A stretch of 64,000 nt of DNA from Lachnospiraceae bacterium UBA3732 (GCA_002372545.1 DFHD01000004.1:28123-92122), one strand, 5' to 3'; counted from the stretch's first letter, positions 1 through 8,887 are shown. Translations and numbers: made by a program. Notes: a model not told the origin generated them from the sequence alone.

Positions 1-7
1 AGTATGA

Positions 8-721
8 ATGGGTATGGGCATGAGTGAATCAATCGTAGTAGTCGATCAGGTTAAAAAAGAATATAAGACCGGGGGCGGAAGCTTTTTCGCGCTGAAGGGA
101 GTTTCTCTGGAAATCGGCCGGGGCGAGTTCGTGATCGTGAAGGGGCGGAGCGGCTCCGGTAAGACCACACTCCTGAATGTCATCAGCACGCTGGATAAGC
201 CTACGGATGGGCATGTTTATTTTGAAGGTACGGATATTACCGCCATGAGCCCCGCCGAGGCAGAGAACTTCCGGCGGACGAAGGTGGGCTTCTGCTTCCA
301 GTCCACGGCGCTGATCCCTGTTATGAGTGCCTACGAGAATATCGATTTTGCTCTCCGGATCTCCGGAGCGAAGGAAGACAGGGATGCCCGTATAAAGGAA
401 GCTGCCGGGCTGGTCGGCATGGGCGAGCGTCTGAAGCATATGCCCCGGCAGATGTCCGGCGGCGAGCAGCAGAGGATTGCCATCGCCCGGGCGGTGGTAC
501 ATCGTCCGGCTCTGGTTTTTGCCGATGAGCCCACGGGTGCGCTGGATACGGCGGCAGGCCTTGCTGTTGTCCGGCTATTCCGCAGGCTGACGGAGGAGGA
601 AGGGATCACGCTGATCATGACTACTCATGATCCCGGACTCATGCAGATGGGCGACCGGGTATTCGAGATGGAGGACGGCTGTCTTTCGGAAGTGACAGAC
701 ACGGTTCTAAATCGGGGATGA
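8..721 (+). CDS. ABC transporter ATP-binding protein (MacB/LolD type)
   Basis: This is the nucleotide-binding subunit of an ABC exporter-like system and would hydrolyse ATP at the cytoplasmic face for a FtsX/MacB-type permease. The Walker A motif GRSGSGKTT is at residues 46-54, the Q-loop region is FCFQSTALIP, the signature is MSGGEQQR, and Walker B is VFADEPTGALD followed by a TTHDP switch histidine. At 237 residues it is full length for the family. Three in-frame ATG codons lie at 8, 14 and 20, and the upstream sequence is cut off, so the exact start is uncertain. No permease is in the window; it may lie upstream of position 1. The second ATPase downstream suggests a two-ATPase, FtsX-like export or lipoprotein-handling system. 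The substrate cannot be told. Confidence 0.9.
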   Translation: MGMGMSESIVVVDQVKKEYKTGGGSFFALKGVSLEIGRGEFVIVKGRSGSGKTTLLNVISTLDKPTDGHVYFEGTDITAMSPAEAENFRRTKVGFCFQSTALIPVMSAYENIDFALRISGAKEDRDARIKEAAGLVGMGERLKHMPRQMSGGEQQRIAIARAVVHRPALVFADEPTGALDTAAGLAVVRLFRRLTEEEGITLIMTTHDPGLMQMGDRVFEMEDGCLSEVTDTVLNRG

Positions 722-745
722 AGGGTGCAGCTAAGTCTGTTTGCC

Positions 746-845
746 GGGGACAGCAGGCGTGAAGGGCTGAAAACCGCGTTGTACATGCTGATATCGTGGA
801 TCGTCTGTCCCGGGGGACAGCAGGCGTGCAGGGCTGAAAACCGCG
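746..845. repeat. 33-bp direct repeat in the spacer between the two ABC ATPase genes
   Basis: Two copies of a 33-bp sequence, 746-778 and 813-845, differ at one position. Both begin GGGGACAGCAGGCGTG and end CTGAAAACCGCG, with a period of 67 bp. The spacer also holds a short hairpin (CTGTCC at 805-810 with GGACAG at 815-820). No ORF is supported here. It looks like a local tandem duplication. Confidence 0.8.
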
Positions 846-964
846 AGAGGCAGCTGCGTAAGGTTACATGAATCCGGAGTTGTGGATGAATAGAAAATGA
901 TGCGGTTTTTTAAGGAGCGATGTGCCAGGAGTAGTGAGAGAAAAAAAGAATTGGGGTCAGCAAT

Positions 965-1981
965 ATGCAGATTTTCAAAAAGAAAAATGGATCATCTATC
1001 CCACCGCGGGACATTTCAGCAGAAAAATCCGTGGCAGAGAATGCTTCAGACAGCGACGCAGCAAAGAGTGCGGCAGATAGCGATGAAGAAAATAGAGAGC
1101 AGCCGTTTATCATCTGCGACAGTCTGGTTAAGATCTACAAGACAGATGATGTGGAGGTCATGGCTCTCCAGGGGCTTGATCTGGAAATCCGCCGGGGCGA
1201 ATTCATGGCGATCATCGGGAAATCCGGGAGCGGAAAAAGCACCCTTCTGAATATCATAGGCGCGCTGGAGACTCCATCCGCAGGAAAGATCATTGTAGAC
1301 GGAAAGGATCTTTCCAATCTGTCGGAGAAGGAACGGACGGCATACAGAAGAAGTACAGTAGGCTTTATCTGGCAGAGAGCTACGCAGAATCTGTTTTCTT
1401 ATATGTCGGTACTGGAAAATGTGGAGGCCATGACTTACTTTGACCACATGAAGGAGAAGGACCGCAGGGAGAAGGCCAGAAGACTGCTTGAAACGGTAGG
1501 GCTTGGAGATAGGCTTGATGCAAGACCGAATCAGCTGTCCGGCGGCCAGCAGCAGAGGGTGGCCATTGCCATGGCGCTGATGAATGATCCGAAACTTCTG
1601 ATCGCTGATGAACCTACGGGAGCAGTAGACAGCAGAACATCTGCCATGCTGCAGGAGGTTTTCCGGGAGGTAAACCGGAAGCTTGGCGTGACGGTGATCA
1701 TCGTTACCCATGATATCAGTCTGGCCAATCGGGTGGACCGGGTCGTCATGATCTCGGATGGAAAGATCAGTACAGAGAAGGTCATCCGCGAGGAATACCG
1801 GGAAAAGATGAATGAACTGGATGCCTCCGGCGAAGGTTCTCACGAGGAGTACTCTGTCCTTGATAAGGCCGGCCGTGTGAAGCTTTCGGATGAAATGCTG
1901 GAAGAGGCCGGCATTGATTCAAGCAGAGTCAAGGTGGAAGTAAAGGACGGGCAGATCGTGATCACCGGAATTGAACGCTGA
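965..1981 (+). CDS. ABC transporter ATP-binding protein with AbrB-like C-terminal extension
   Basis: This is a second MacB/LolD-family ATPase of 338 residues, about 100 longer than the usual 225-240. It has an acidic, serine-rich N-terminal extension (about residues 1-45), Walker A GKSGSGKST at 85-93, signature LSGGQQQR, Walker B LLIADEPTGAVD and a switch histidine in VTHD. The C-terminal 40 residues (VLDKAGRVKLSDEMLEEAGI, then VKVEVKDGQIVI) resemble the swapped-hairpin AbrB/MazE fold; this is by eye. Such tails occur on some Firmicute and actinobacterial ABC ATPases. The ATG at 965 has only a weak ribosome site (GGGG at 954-957). It probably works with the ATPase at 8-721 and an unseen permease. 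Confidence 0.88.
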   Translation: MQIFKKKNGSSIPPRDISAEKSVAENASDSDAAKSAADSDEENREQPFIICDSLVKIYKTDDVEVMALQGLDLEIRRGEFMAIIGKSGSGKSTLLNIIGALETPSAGKIIVDGKDLSNLSEKERTAYRRSTVGFIWQRATQNLFSYMSVLENVEAMTYFDHMKEKDRREKARRLLETVGLGDRLDARPNQLSGGQQQRVAIAMALMNDPKLLIADEPTGAVDSRTSAMLQEVFREVNRKLGVTVIIVTHDISLANRVDRVVMISDGKISTEKVIREEYREKMNELDASGEGSHEEYSVLDKAGRVKLSDEMLEEAGIDSSRVKVEVKDGQIVITGIER

Positions 1982-2029
1982 AAATAGGCGACGCAGGGAA
2001 AAACCGGCGGGAGTAATAGAAGTCATGTG

Positions 2030-2054
2030 GGCGGAAGCGAGAGCTTCCGCCTTT
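2030..2054 (+). terminator. Rho-independent terminator after the ABC ATPase
   Basis: A perfect 9-bp stem (GGCGGAAGC at 2030-2038, GCTTCCGCC at 2043-2051) with a GAGA tetraloop is followed by TTT and a broken T-rich tail. It ends the ABC transcription unit before the next promoter. Confidence 0.7.
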
Positions 2055-2075
2055 CGTGTTCTTATACACACTATA

Positions 2076-2109
2076 ACCTATTGACATAGTAGGTAAATGG
2101 TGATATGAT
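2076..2109 (+). promoter_or_regulatory. Promoter with overlapping operator-like dyad
   Basis: TTGACA at 2081-2086 and TATGAT at 2104-2109 are separated by exactly 17 bp, a near-consensus sigma-A promoter. An inverted repeat ACCTA (2076-2080), N9, TAGGT (2090-2094) straddles the -35 box, the usual place for a repressor site. The regulator is not identifiable. The leader to the start codon at 2207 is about 90 nt. Confidence 0.7.
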
Positions 2110-2206
2110 GCGAAAAAGTCAGAGAAAAAGCTCGTAAGTCAAAGAAGGCCGGTGAAAGGGCCACCGGAAGAATCCACAGATTTATACAGGAAACGAGGGG
2201 GATCAT

Positions 2207-3481
2207 ATGTTTTTTTCAGAAAAGATTGCAGAGTATATTCGTTCAGGGGAATCCATGAGCAAAAAGCTGGGATTGGAGATCGAACATTTTATTATTGATG
2301 AACAGGGAATGCAGATGGAATTTCATGAAATCTCTGCCTTGATCGATCGGGTCGGCCATTCCATAGGTGCGGAAATGATCTACATGGATGGCTACACGGT
2401 GGGCTACGCTACTCCGGAATATGCCACAAGTCTTGAACCGGCCTGTCAGTTTGAGATCAGTATCAGTCCGTATTCGAGTATCGAGGAGATTGGCCGCGTA
2501 TATCAGGAATTTCGTATCCTTTGGGATCCGATCTTTGCTGAAAGAGGCTACCACTTTGAGACTAAAGGGAATCTTCCCTTGGTAGAGACAGGTGAGATCA
2601 CACCCGACGAGATCCCCCTTTCTCCGAAAAAGCGGTATGAGTACATGGATAAATACTTTCAGGAGAGCGGACGTTTTGGCAGATACATGATGCGGGCATC
2701 CGCATCTACGCAGGTTTCCATCGATTACAGCTCCGAGGCAGATATGGTGCGGAAGCTGAGAATTCTGGAGAAGCTTTCTCCGGTTTTCATGATGATGATG
2801 GAAAATAAGACCAGTGAGGATTCCACGCTTCCCGGGGCAGAAGATAAGCCGCATCTTTTCCGCATTCAGGAGTGGGATGATCTGGATCCGGACCGGACCG
2901 GCTTCGTTCCGCATTCCTTCGAGACGGATTTCGGATATGCAAAAATGGCAGATGTAGTCTGTCATACGCCTCTCATTCTGTTGACGGATGAGGGGGAGAC
3001 TGCCTGGGTAGGACATCAAAATGCAGCGGATCTGGTGGAAAACGGCACCATCCGGGAGGAAGAACTGACGGAGGAAAGAGAGAGGCATCTGATGGAGCAC
3101 TTCATGTCCATGGGCTTCTTCCACTTCCGTGTAAAAAAATATATAGAGATCAGAGTAGCGGACAGTGTGCCGATCGAAAAGGCGCTGGGATATGCTGCGC
3201 TGATCAAGGGAATCGTGTATTCCGATGCAAACCTTGCCACCCTGGAGCGGATACTGAGAAATATTTCCGGGCCGGAGCAGATTCAGGAGGCCGTTCAATC
3301 CATCATGCGCTTCGGATGGAGCGCAGTGATCTATAACAAGGGAACGGTGTCGGAATGGGCCGGGTATCTGCTGGCACTGGCCGGGAATGTGCTTCCCGAG
3401 AAGGAAAGGGGTTATCTGGAAAATGTGCGAATTATTCGGCGTGACAGCGAACAGGAAAATATTTATCAATCCATTGCTTAA
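2207..3481 (+). CDS. gshA: Glutamate-cysteine ligase family protein
   Basis: This 424-residue protein belongs to the glutamate-cysteine ligase superfamily (GCS2-like), which joins the gamma-carboxyl of glutamate to the cysteine amine using ATP. The family hallmark GLEIEHFI is at about residues 24-31, followed by SLEPACQFEISISP, then RYMMRASASTQVSIDY with catalytic-core residues, and a C-terminal IEIRVADSVP segment. The start ATG follows a strong AGGGGG site. No glutathione synthetase domain is fused and none is in the window, so the end product may be gamma-glutamylcysteine or another gamma-glutamyl amide. Its 3' end overlaps the next gene by 59 bp, implying translational coupling with a class II amidotransferase. 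The family is confident; the true amine substrate is not. Confidence 0.82.
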   Translation: MFFSEKIAEYIRSGESMSKKLGLEIEHFIIDEQGMQMEFHEISALIDRVGHSIGAEMIYMDGYTVGYATPEYATSLEPACQFEISISPYSSIEEIGRVYQEFRILWDPIFAERGYHFETKGNLPLVETGEITPDEIPLSPKKRYEYMDKYFQESGRFGRYMMRASASTQVSIDYSSEADMVRKLRILEKLSPVFMMMMENKTSEDSTLPGAEDKPHLFRIQEWDDLDPDRTGFVPHSFETDFGYAKMADVVCHTPLILLTDEGETAWVGHQNAADLVENGTIREEELTEERERHLMEHFMSMGFFHFRVKKYIEIRVADSVPIEKALGYAALIKGIVYSDANLATLERILRNISGPEQIQEAVQSIMRFGWSAVIYNKGTVSEWAGYLLALAGNVLPEKERGYLENVRIIRRDSEQENIYQSIA

Positions 3482-4196
3482 GGAATTCTTTTCCCACAGC
3501 CAGGAGCATCGAAACGGCTGGGGGATTGCCTTTCTGGACAATGGTGCGCTTTCTGTGGAAAAGGAGCCGGTCAGGGCGTCGGACAGCCTGTATCTGAAGA
3601 GCAGGCTTACGGGGAGAATAGAGACATCGCGGTTCATGGCCCATATCCGGAAGGCCACGGTGGGAGATGTGCATTTCAGCAACACCCATCCCTTTACCCG
3701 CAGAGATGATGCGGGGCGGACCTGGGTGCTGGTACATAATGGTACGATCTTTGATGCGCCGAGGCTAAGCGCCTACCAGTATTCGCAGGAGGGAACCACA
3801 GACAGCGAGCGGATCCTGTTGTATATCGTGGACAGCATGAATCAAAGCTATGAGCAGGAGCGGGGATCCTTCGATGTGAATGACAGGATCCGGCTGATCG
3901 AAAAGATCATCCGGGAGCTGGCACCGGAGAATAAGCTCAACATCATGCTGTATGACGGCGATTATTTCTATGTTCATAAAAATGAGAAAGAAACGCTTTA
4001 CATGAGCGAGCGGAGCGGCTCTGTGATCTTTTCCACCCATCCGCTGACCCGTGTGGGCTGGAAGGATGTGCCGGAGAACCGGCTTCTGGTCTACAGGGAC
4101 GGGGAATGCCTTTATACCGGGGAAGATCACGGCTTTACCTACGAGCCGGACGAGGAGAAGATCAAGATGCTCTACCTCGGTTACGCCGGATTATAG
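3423..4196 (+). CDS. Class II glutamine amidotransferase family protein
   Basis: This 257-residue protein is an N-terminal-nucleophile amidohydrolase of the YafJ/EgtC type. I chose the ATG at 3423 because it places the nucleophile Cys directly after Met (MCELFGVTANR); processed class II glutaminases need Cys at position 2. Upstream in-frame starts would bury it. Family motifs seen are HRNGWGIAFLDNG, FMAHIRKATVG, NTHPFTR, WVLVHNGTIFD and TDSERILLYIV. No synthase domain is attached, so it is probably a stand-alone amidohydrolase. The gene starts inside the ligase gene. This mirrors egtA/egtC of ergothioneine synthesis, where one enzyme makes and the other removes a gamma-glutamyl group, but egtB and egtD are not here. 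It could equally be an unrelated glutamine-hydrolysing enzyme. Confidence 0.85.
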   Translation: MCELFGVTANRKIFINPLLKEFFSHSQEHRNGWGIAFLDNGALSVEKEPVRASDSLYLKSRLTGRIETSRFMAHIRKATVGDVHFSNTHPFTRRDDAGRTWVLVHNGTIFDAPRLSAYQYSQEGTTDSERILLYIVDSMNQSYEQERGSFDVNDRIRLIEKIIRELAPENKLNIMLYDGDYFYVHKNEKETLYMSERSGSVIFSTHPLTRVGWKDVPENRLLVYRDGECLYTGEDHGFTYEPDEEKIKMLYLGYAGL

Positions 4197-4240
4197 TACA
4201 CCGATTTCCTGATAGTATTGCTCAAAAAGCCTCGACAAAG
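4193..4240 (+). repeat. Copy 1 of a dispersed intergenic repeat (partial)
   Basis: The sequence starts with ATAGTACACCGATT, identical over 14 nt to the copy at 48111. It continues into GATAGTATTGCTCAAAAAGC, which resembles the reverse complement of the distal half of the copy at 18208-18295 (both carry AAAAGCCTCG). The middle part is missing here. It begins inside the stop codon of the amidotransferase gene. Confidence 0.5.
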
Positions 4241-4247
4241 TTCAACC

Positions 4248-4294
4248 GATATTCCGCTGGATCGTACGACGGATATTCCGCCGGATAGTACGTC
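4248..4294. repeat. Two-copy 23-bp tandem repeat upstream of tRNA-Thr
   Basis: GATATTCCGCTGGATCGTAC (4248 onward) and GATATTCCGCCGGATAGTAC (4272 onward) are 24 bp apart and differ at few positions. No gene is supported between 4197 and 4384. Confidence 0.6.
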
Positions 4295-4384
4295 GAAAAA
4301 ATAATCCTTGCAATTATGACATCTATCCTTTATAATTCCTTTGTTAAGGGATTGCTCCGGTTCACGGGAGCATGCATCCGAAAT

Positions 4385-4457
<73 letters not shown>

Positions 4458-4463
4458 ATAAGT

Positions 4464-4511
4464 CTGAAACCCAGTAAATTAGCCATTTACGCCGGGTTTC
4501 AGTTTTTTTTT
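4464..4511 (+). terminator. Rho-independent terminator after tRNA-Thr
   Basis: CTGAAACCC at 4464-4472 pairs with GGGTTTCAG ending at 4502, followed by nine Ts (4503-4511). Confidence 0.9.
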
Positions 4512-4613
4512 CACATGATGTCTGTATATATTCGAGAGAAATCGGCAGCATTTGTATAAGGAAAGAGTGAAAAAGTTGATGCGGCGTGGTCCGTTTTTCG
4601 TTGGAAATCCTGC

Positions 4614-4642
4614 TTTACAGACCCTTTCGGCATATTTATAAT
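4614..4642 (+). promoter_or_regulatory. Sigma-A-like promoter for the DUF5662 gene
   Basis: TTTACA (4614-4619), a 17-bp spacer and a consensus TATAAT (4637-4642) lie just upstream of the CAGGAGA ribosome site and the ATG at 4665, giving a very short leader. Confidence 0.75.
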
Positions 4643-4664
4643 AGAATTACAGGAGACCGTAAGA

Positions 4665-5261
4665 ATGAAGAAGATCACTGAAGCAAAATGGTATAAGCAT
4701 CTTTCCACCATCAACCATCATAAGTGGGAGGTGGGAAAGAATTGTTTCCGCTGCGGGCTTTACCGTCAGGGTATCCTGCACGATCTGTCCAAGTACAGCT
4801 GGACGGAATTCTCTGTGGGCGCAAAGTATTTTCAGGGAAACCGGAGTCCCAATGATGCAGAGCGGGAGGCAACGGGAGTTACTACCTCATGGCTGCATCA
4901 TAAGGGAAGAAATAAGCATCATCTGGAATACTGGATCGATTACGACCTGAAGAATGGTGGGATGACCGGTATGAAGATGCCGGATAACTATATCGTGGAG
5001 ATGTTCTGCGACCGGGTGGCGGCCAGCAAGATTTATAAAAAAGAGGCGTATACGGATGCCACTGCTCTGGAGTATTTCAGGAAGGGCAAGAGCAAGGTTA
5101 TGCTTCATCCCTATTCCAGGAAGCGGCTGGAAAAACTTCTGACCCTTCTGGCGGAGGAGGGCGAGGACGCTGCTTTCGGCTATGCGAGGCGGTATATGAA
5201 GGCTTACCGGAAGTATAAGAGGAAGAAGCGAAGAAAGAACTGTCGGATGGCTGAAACATAG
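4665..5261 (+). CDS. DUF5662 family protein
   Basis: This 198-residue protein matches the DUF5662 family, which is common in Lachnospiraceae and phages of Firmicutes and has no settled function. It opens KKITEAKWYKHLSTINHHKW and carries ILHDLSKYSWTEF, WLHHKGRNKHHLEYW and VEMFCDRVAASKIY. The HD (in LHDLSKYS) and HH-rich motifs suggest a metal-binding, HD-like fold, but no catalytic role can be claimed. The C-terminus is very basic (KYKRKKRRKN). It has its own promoter and a CAGGAGA ribosome site. About 145 bp separate it from dnaE and no clear terminator lies between, so read-through is possible. Confidence 0.75.
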   Translation: MKKITEAKWYKHLSTINHHKWEVGKNCFRCGLYRQGILHDLSKYSWTEFSVGAKYFQGNRSPNDAEREATGVTTSWLHHKGRNKHHLEYWIDYDLKNGGMTGMKMPDNYIVEMFCDRVAASKIYKKEAYTDATALEYFRKGKSKVMLHPYSRKRLEKLLTLLAEEGEDAAFGYARRYMKAYRKYKRKKRRKNCRMAET

Positions 5262-5407
5262 AGAGGGGAAGCCGGGTAAGTCCGGGCTGACTGCGAAAGA
5301 AGAGAGGAGTAAGACGTCCGCCGGGCTTCCGGCCGGATAACGAAGGGTTATTGGAATAAGGGCGATGGCAACAAGAGATCTGCAAAAAGCTTAGAAAGAG
5401 TGGATCA

Positions 5408-8400
5408 ATGGCATTTACACACTTACATGTTCATACGGGTTACAGTCTGCTGGATGGTTCGGCGAGGATCCCCGAGCTGGTAAGCCGGGCGAAGGAGCTG
5501 GGCTTTGATTCCCTGGCCATTACCGATCATGGCGTCATGTATGGCGCCATCGATTTTTATAAGGAGTGCAGGAAGCAGGGCATCCGGCCCATTATCGGCT
5601 GCGAGGTTTATGTTTCTCCGGGCAGCCGTTTTGACAGGGAAGCCGGGAAGGAGGATGAACGGTATTATCATCTGATCCTCCTGGCGGAGAATAATGAGGG
5701 CTACGCCAACCTTTCGCGCATCGTGACGCGGGGCTTTACCGAGGGCTATTACTATAAGCCCAGAGTAGACCGGGAGGTGCTGAAAAAGTATCATAAGGGG
5801 ATCATCTGTCTTTCCGCCTGCCTTCAGGGAGAGGTGGCGTTTTATCTCCGGCGGCATCTTTATGATGACGCCAAGCGGGCGGCGCTGGATCATCTGGCTA
5901 TTTTCGGGGAGGGAAATTACTTCCTGGAGATGCAGGACCATGGCTACAGCGATGACAGCGTGGTGAATGCGGGAGTCATGCGGATCTCGCAGGAAACGGG
6001 CATCCCCATGGTGGTCACCAATGATTCCCACTATATTTACAAAGAAGACTGGGAGGCGCATGATATCCTCCTTTGCATTCAGACAGCGTCCAAGGTGGCG
6101 GATGAGAACCGGATGCGCTACGAGGGCGGGCAGTTCTACCTCAAATCCGAAGAGGAAATGCGTGCTCTGTTTCCTTATGCGCCGGAGGCGCTGGAAAATA
6201 CTCATCGGATCGCTGAGCGCTGCAATGTGGAGATCACGTTCGGCGAGCAGAAGATTCCCCGGTATGATGTGCCGGATGGAATGACGGCGGATGAATATCT
6301 GGAAAAGCTTTGCCGCGAGGGCATGGAAAAAAGGTATCAGCCCGTTACGAAGGAGCTTTGGGACAGGCTGGATCATGAGCTTTCCGTGATCAGGAACATG
6401 GGCTATGTGGATTACTTTCTGATCGTCTGGGATTTCATTCGCTATGCCAGAAGCCATGGCATCGGTGTGGGACCCGGGCGCGGATCTGCGGCCGGAAGTA
6501 TCGTTTCCTATGCCCTTGGTATCACCAATATCGATCCCATCCGGTATCAGCTGATCTTTGAGCGCTTCCTCAATCCGGAACGCGTGACCATGCCGGATAT
6601 TGACGTTGACTTCGCCTATGAGCGAAGGCAGGAGGTCATTGATTACGTTACGGAAAAATACGGCAAGGATGAGGTGGTACAGATCGTCACCTTTGGTACC
6701 ATGGCTGCACGGAACGTTGTCCGTGATGTGGGACGGGCGCTGGATCTGCCCTATAAGACCTGCGACATGGTGGCTAAATCCATCCCCACGGATCTGGGGA
6801 TTACCATAGATAAGGCGTTGGAGATCAGTCCGGATTTCCGGAAATTCTATCAGGAAAACGAGGAGATCAGGTATCTGATCGATATGTCCCGGCGACTCGA
6901 GGGTCTGCCCCGGCATGCTTCCATGCATGCGGCCGGCGTGGTGATCGGCCGGGAACCCATCGAGAATTTCGTGCCGCTCTGCCGGAACAGCGATGCGGTG
7001 ACTACCCAGTATAACATGACCACCATCGAGGAGCTGGGACTTCTGAAGATGGACTTTCTGGGCCTCCGTACCCTGACCGTGATCCAGGATGCGGTGAAGA
7101 GTATTGAAAAGCGAACAGGTCTCGAAATTGACTTTGACCATATGGAAATGAACGACCCGAAGGTCTTTGACATGATCTCTCAGGGAAAATGCGACGGCGT
7201 GTTCCAGCTGGAGTCTGCCGGCATGCAGAGCTTTATGAAGGAACTCCGGCCGCAGAATATAGAGGATATGATCGCCGGAATTTCCCTTTACCGGCCGGGC
7301 CCCATGGATTTCATTCCGCAGTATATCAAGGGGAAAAATTCCGGGGAACAGGTGAAATATTTGACGCCGGAACTGGAGCCCATCCTTTCGCCGACCTACG
7401 GATGCATCGTCTACCAGGAGCAGGTTATGCAGATCGTTATGAGCCTGGCCGGGTATTCTATGGGACGGGCGGATTTGGTACGCCGTGCCATGTCCAAAAA
7501 GAAGGCCTCGGTCATGGCAAAGGAGCGGGAGTATTTTGTCCATGGAAAGCCCGCCACGGAGGAGGATCCGGTGGTGGTGCCAGGTTGTGTGGCAAATGGC
7601 ATTTCCGAGGAGATGGCAAACCGCCTCTTTGATGAGATGACGGACTTCGCCAGCTATGCCTTCAACAAGTCCCATGCCGCAGCGTATGCAGTGGTGGCCT
7701 ATGAAACGGCATGGCTCCGCTGCCACTATCCGCTGGACTTCATGGCAGCTCTTCTCACCTCGGTGCGTGACAATTCCGTTAAGCTTCTGAAGTATCTGGA
7801 TGCGGTTCGCCGCATGGGAATTAAGATGCTTCCTCCGGATATCAATTCCGGCGGGGGCGGGTTTACCGTGGCCGGGGATGCGATCCGCTACGGCCTTTCC
7901 GCCATCCGTTCCGTAGGGGATTCGGTGGTGGATTCCATCCTGGAGGAGAGGGAGAAAAACGGCCCATTCCGGGACATGATGGATTATTGTACCAGGGTGA
8001 CGCCGAAGGAGGCCAATAAACGCACTATCGAGAGCATGATCCTTGCGGGGGCTTTTGACTGCTTTGGTCTGAACCGGAAGCAGATGATGCTCCTCTGCCC
8101 GGTAATCCTGGATGCGGCGGCGGCCGAGCGAAAACGGACGGAATCCGGCCAGTTCAGCATCATGGACTATCTGGGCGAATCCGGGCGCGAGGAATTCACG
8201 GTTACGCCTCCGGATGTGGATGAATTTGAAAAGGATATACTGATCTCCGGCGAAAAGGATATGTTGGGCTTCTACGTCAGCGGTCATCCACTGGACAAGG
8301 TGAGGGGGCTGATGGACAGAGTCAAGGTTACAGAGAGTCTGCGGTTCAGGCTGGACGAGGAAACGGGTGAAATTCCTCTCAGGGATGAGCAGCCATGCAT

Positions 8401-8887
8401 TGTGGCCGGCGTGGTGGAAAAGGTTAACCATAAGGTGACAAAGAAGGGCGATAATATGGCCTTCGTGACTATTGAGGACCTTTTCGGACAGCTGGAGATT
8501 CTGGTCTTTCCGAAGGTGTTCGAAGAAAACCGCGGGAAACTGAAGGAGGGCGATATACTCTTCATCCGCGGACGGGCGTCCATTTCCGAGGACGAGGGAA
8601 AGCTGATCGCACAGGAGATCAGCACGTCTGCAGAGATGGAAAGCCGGTTTGCAGCGTCTGACCATACCCTCTGGATCCTCTTCCGGAACGAAGAGGTTTT
8701 CCGGGATAAGCGGGGCGAATTGGAACAGCTGCTCATGCAGTATCCGGGAGAAACGCCGGTGAACGTCCAGCTGAAGGAGGAGCATGCCAGACGGGTGGTT
8801 TCCCGGAAGGTGGATATTGACGGCGGTGTTCTGGACGCGCTCCGTCTGGAATACGGCCCGGATAAGGTTATGGTGGTGGAGAGGTGA
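5408..8887 (+). CDS. dnaE: DNA polymerase III subunit alpha
   Basis: This is the 1159-residue replicative or error-prone polymerase of the DnaE1 type, essentially the length of E. coli DnaE. The N-terminal PHP domain starts FTHLHVHTGYSLLDG with its metal-ligand histidines. The polymerase core has GVGPGRGSAAGSIVSYALGI (about 353-372), the catalytic pair in MPDIDVDF (about 394-401), then the fingers segment AFNKSHAAAYAVVAY. Near the C-terminus is an OB-fold (FVTIEDLFGQLEILVFP). No 3'-5' exonuclease domain is inserted, which separates it from PolC; Firmicutes usually carry both. The start ATG at 5408 follows AAAGAGTGG. An RNA methyltransferase gene starts 16 bp after the stop, so the two are probably cotranscribed. 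Confidence 0.97.
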   Translation: MAFTHLHVHTGYSLLDGSARIPELVSRAKELGFDSLAITDHGVMYGAIDFYKECRKQGIRPIIGCEVYVSPGSRFDREAGKEDERYYHLILLAENNEGYANLSRIVTRGFTEGYYYKPRVDREVLKKYHKGIICLSACLQGEVAFYLRRHLYDDAKRAALDHLAIFGEGNYFLEMQDHGYSDDSVVNAGVMRISQETGIPMVVTNDSHYIYKEDWEAHDILLCIQTASKVADENRMRYEGGQFYLKSEEEMRALFPYAPEALENTHRIAERCNVEITFGEQKIPRYDVPDGMTADEYLEKLCREGMEKRYQPVTKELWDRLDHELSVIRNMGYVDYFLIVWDFIRYARSHGIGVGPGRGSAAGSIVSYALGITNIDPIRYQLIFERFLNPERVTMPDIDVDFAYERRQEVIDYVTEKYGKDEVVQIVTFGTMAARNVVRDVGRALDLPYKTCDMVAKSIPTDLGITIDKALEISPDFRKFYQENEEIRYLIDMSRRLEGLPRHASMHAAGVVIGREPIENFVPLCRNSDAVTTQYNMTTIEELGLLKMDFLGLRTLTVIQDAVKSIEKRTGLEIDFDHMEMNDPKVFDMISQGKCDGVFQLESAGMQSFMKELRPQNIEDMIAGISLYRPGPMDFIPQYIKGKNSGEQVKYLTPELEPILSPTYGCIVYQEQVMQIVMSLAGYSMGRADLVRRAMSKKKASVMAKEREYFVHGKPATEEDPVVVPGCVANGISEEMANRLFDEMTDFASYAFNKSHAAAYAVVAYETAWLRCHYPLDFMAALLTSVRDNSVKLLKYLDAVRRMGIKMLPPDINSGGGGFTVAGDAIRYGLSAIRSVGDSVVDSILEEREKNGPFRDMMDYCTRVTPKEANKRTIESMILAGAFDCFGLNRKQMMLLCPVILDAAAAERKRTESGQFSIMDYLGESGREEFTVTPPDVDEFEKDILISGEKDMLGFYVSGHPLDKVRGLMDRVKVTESLRFRLDEETGEIPLRDEQPCIVAGVVEKVNHKVTKKGDNMAFVTIEDLFGQLEILVFPKVFEENRGKLKEGDILFIRGRASISEDEGKLIAQEISTSAEMESRFAASDHTLWILFRNEEVFRDKRGELEQLLMQYPGETPVNVQLKEEHARRVVSRKVDIDGGVLDALRLEYGPDKVMVVER

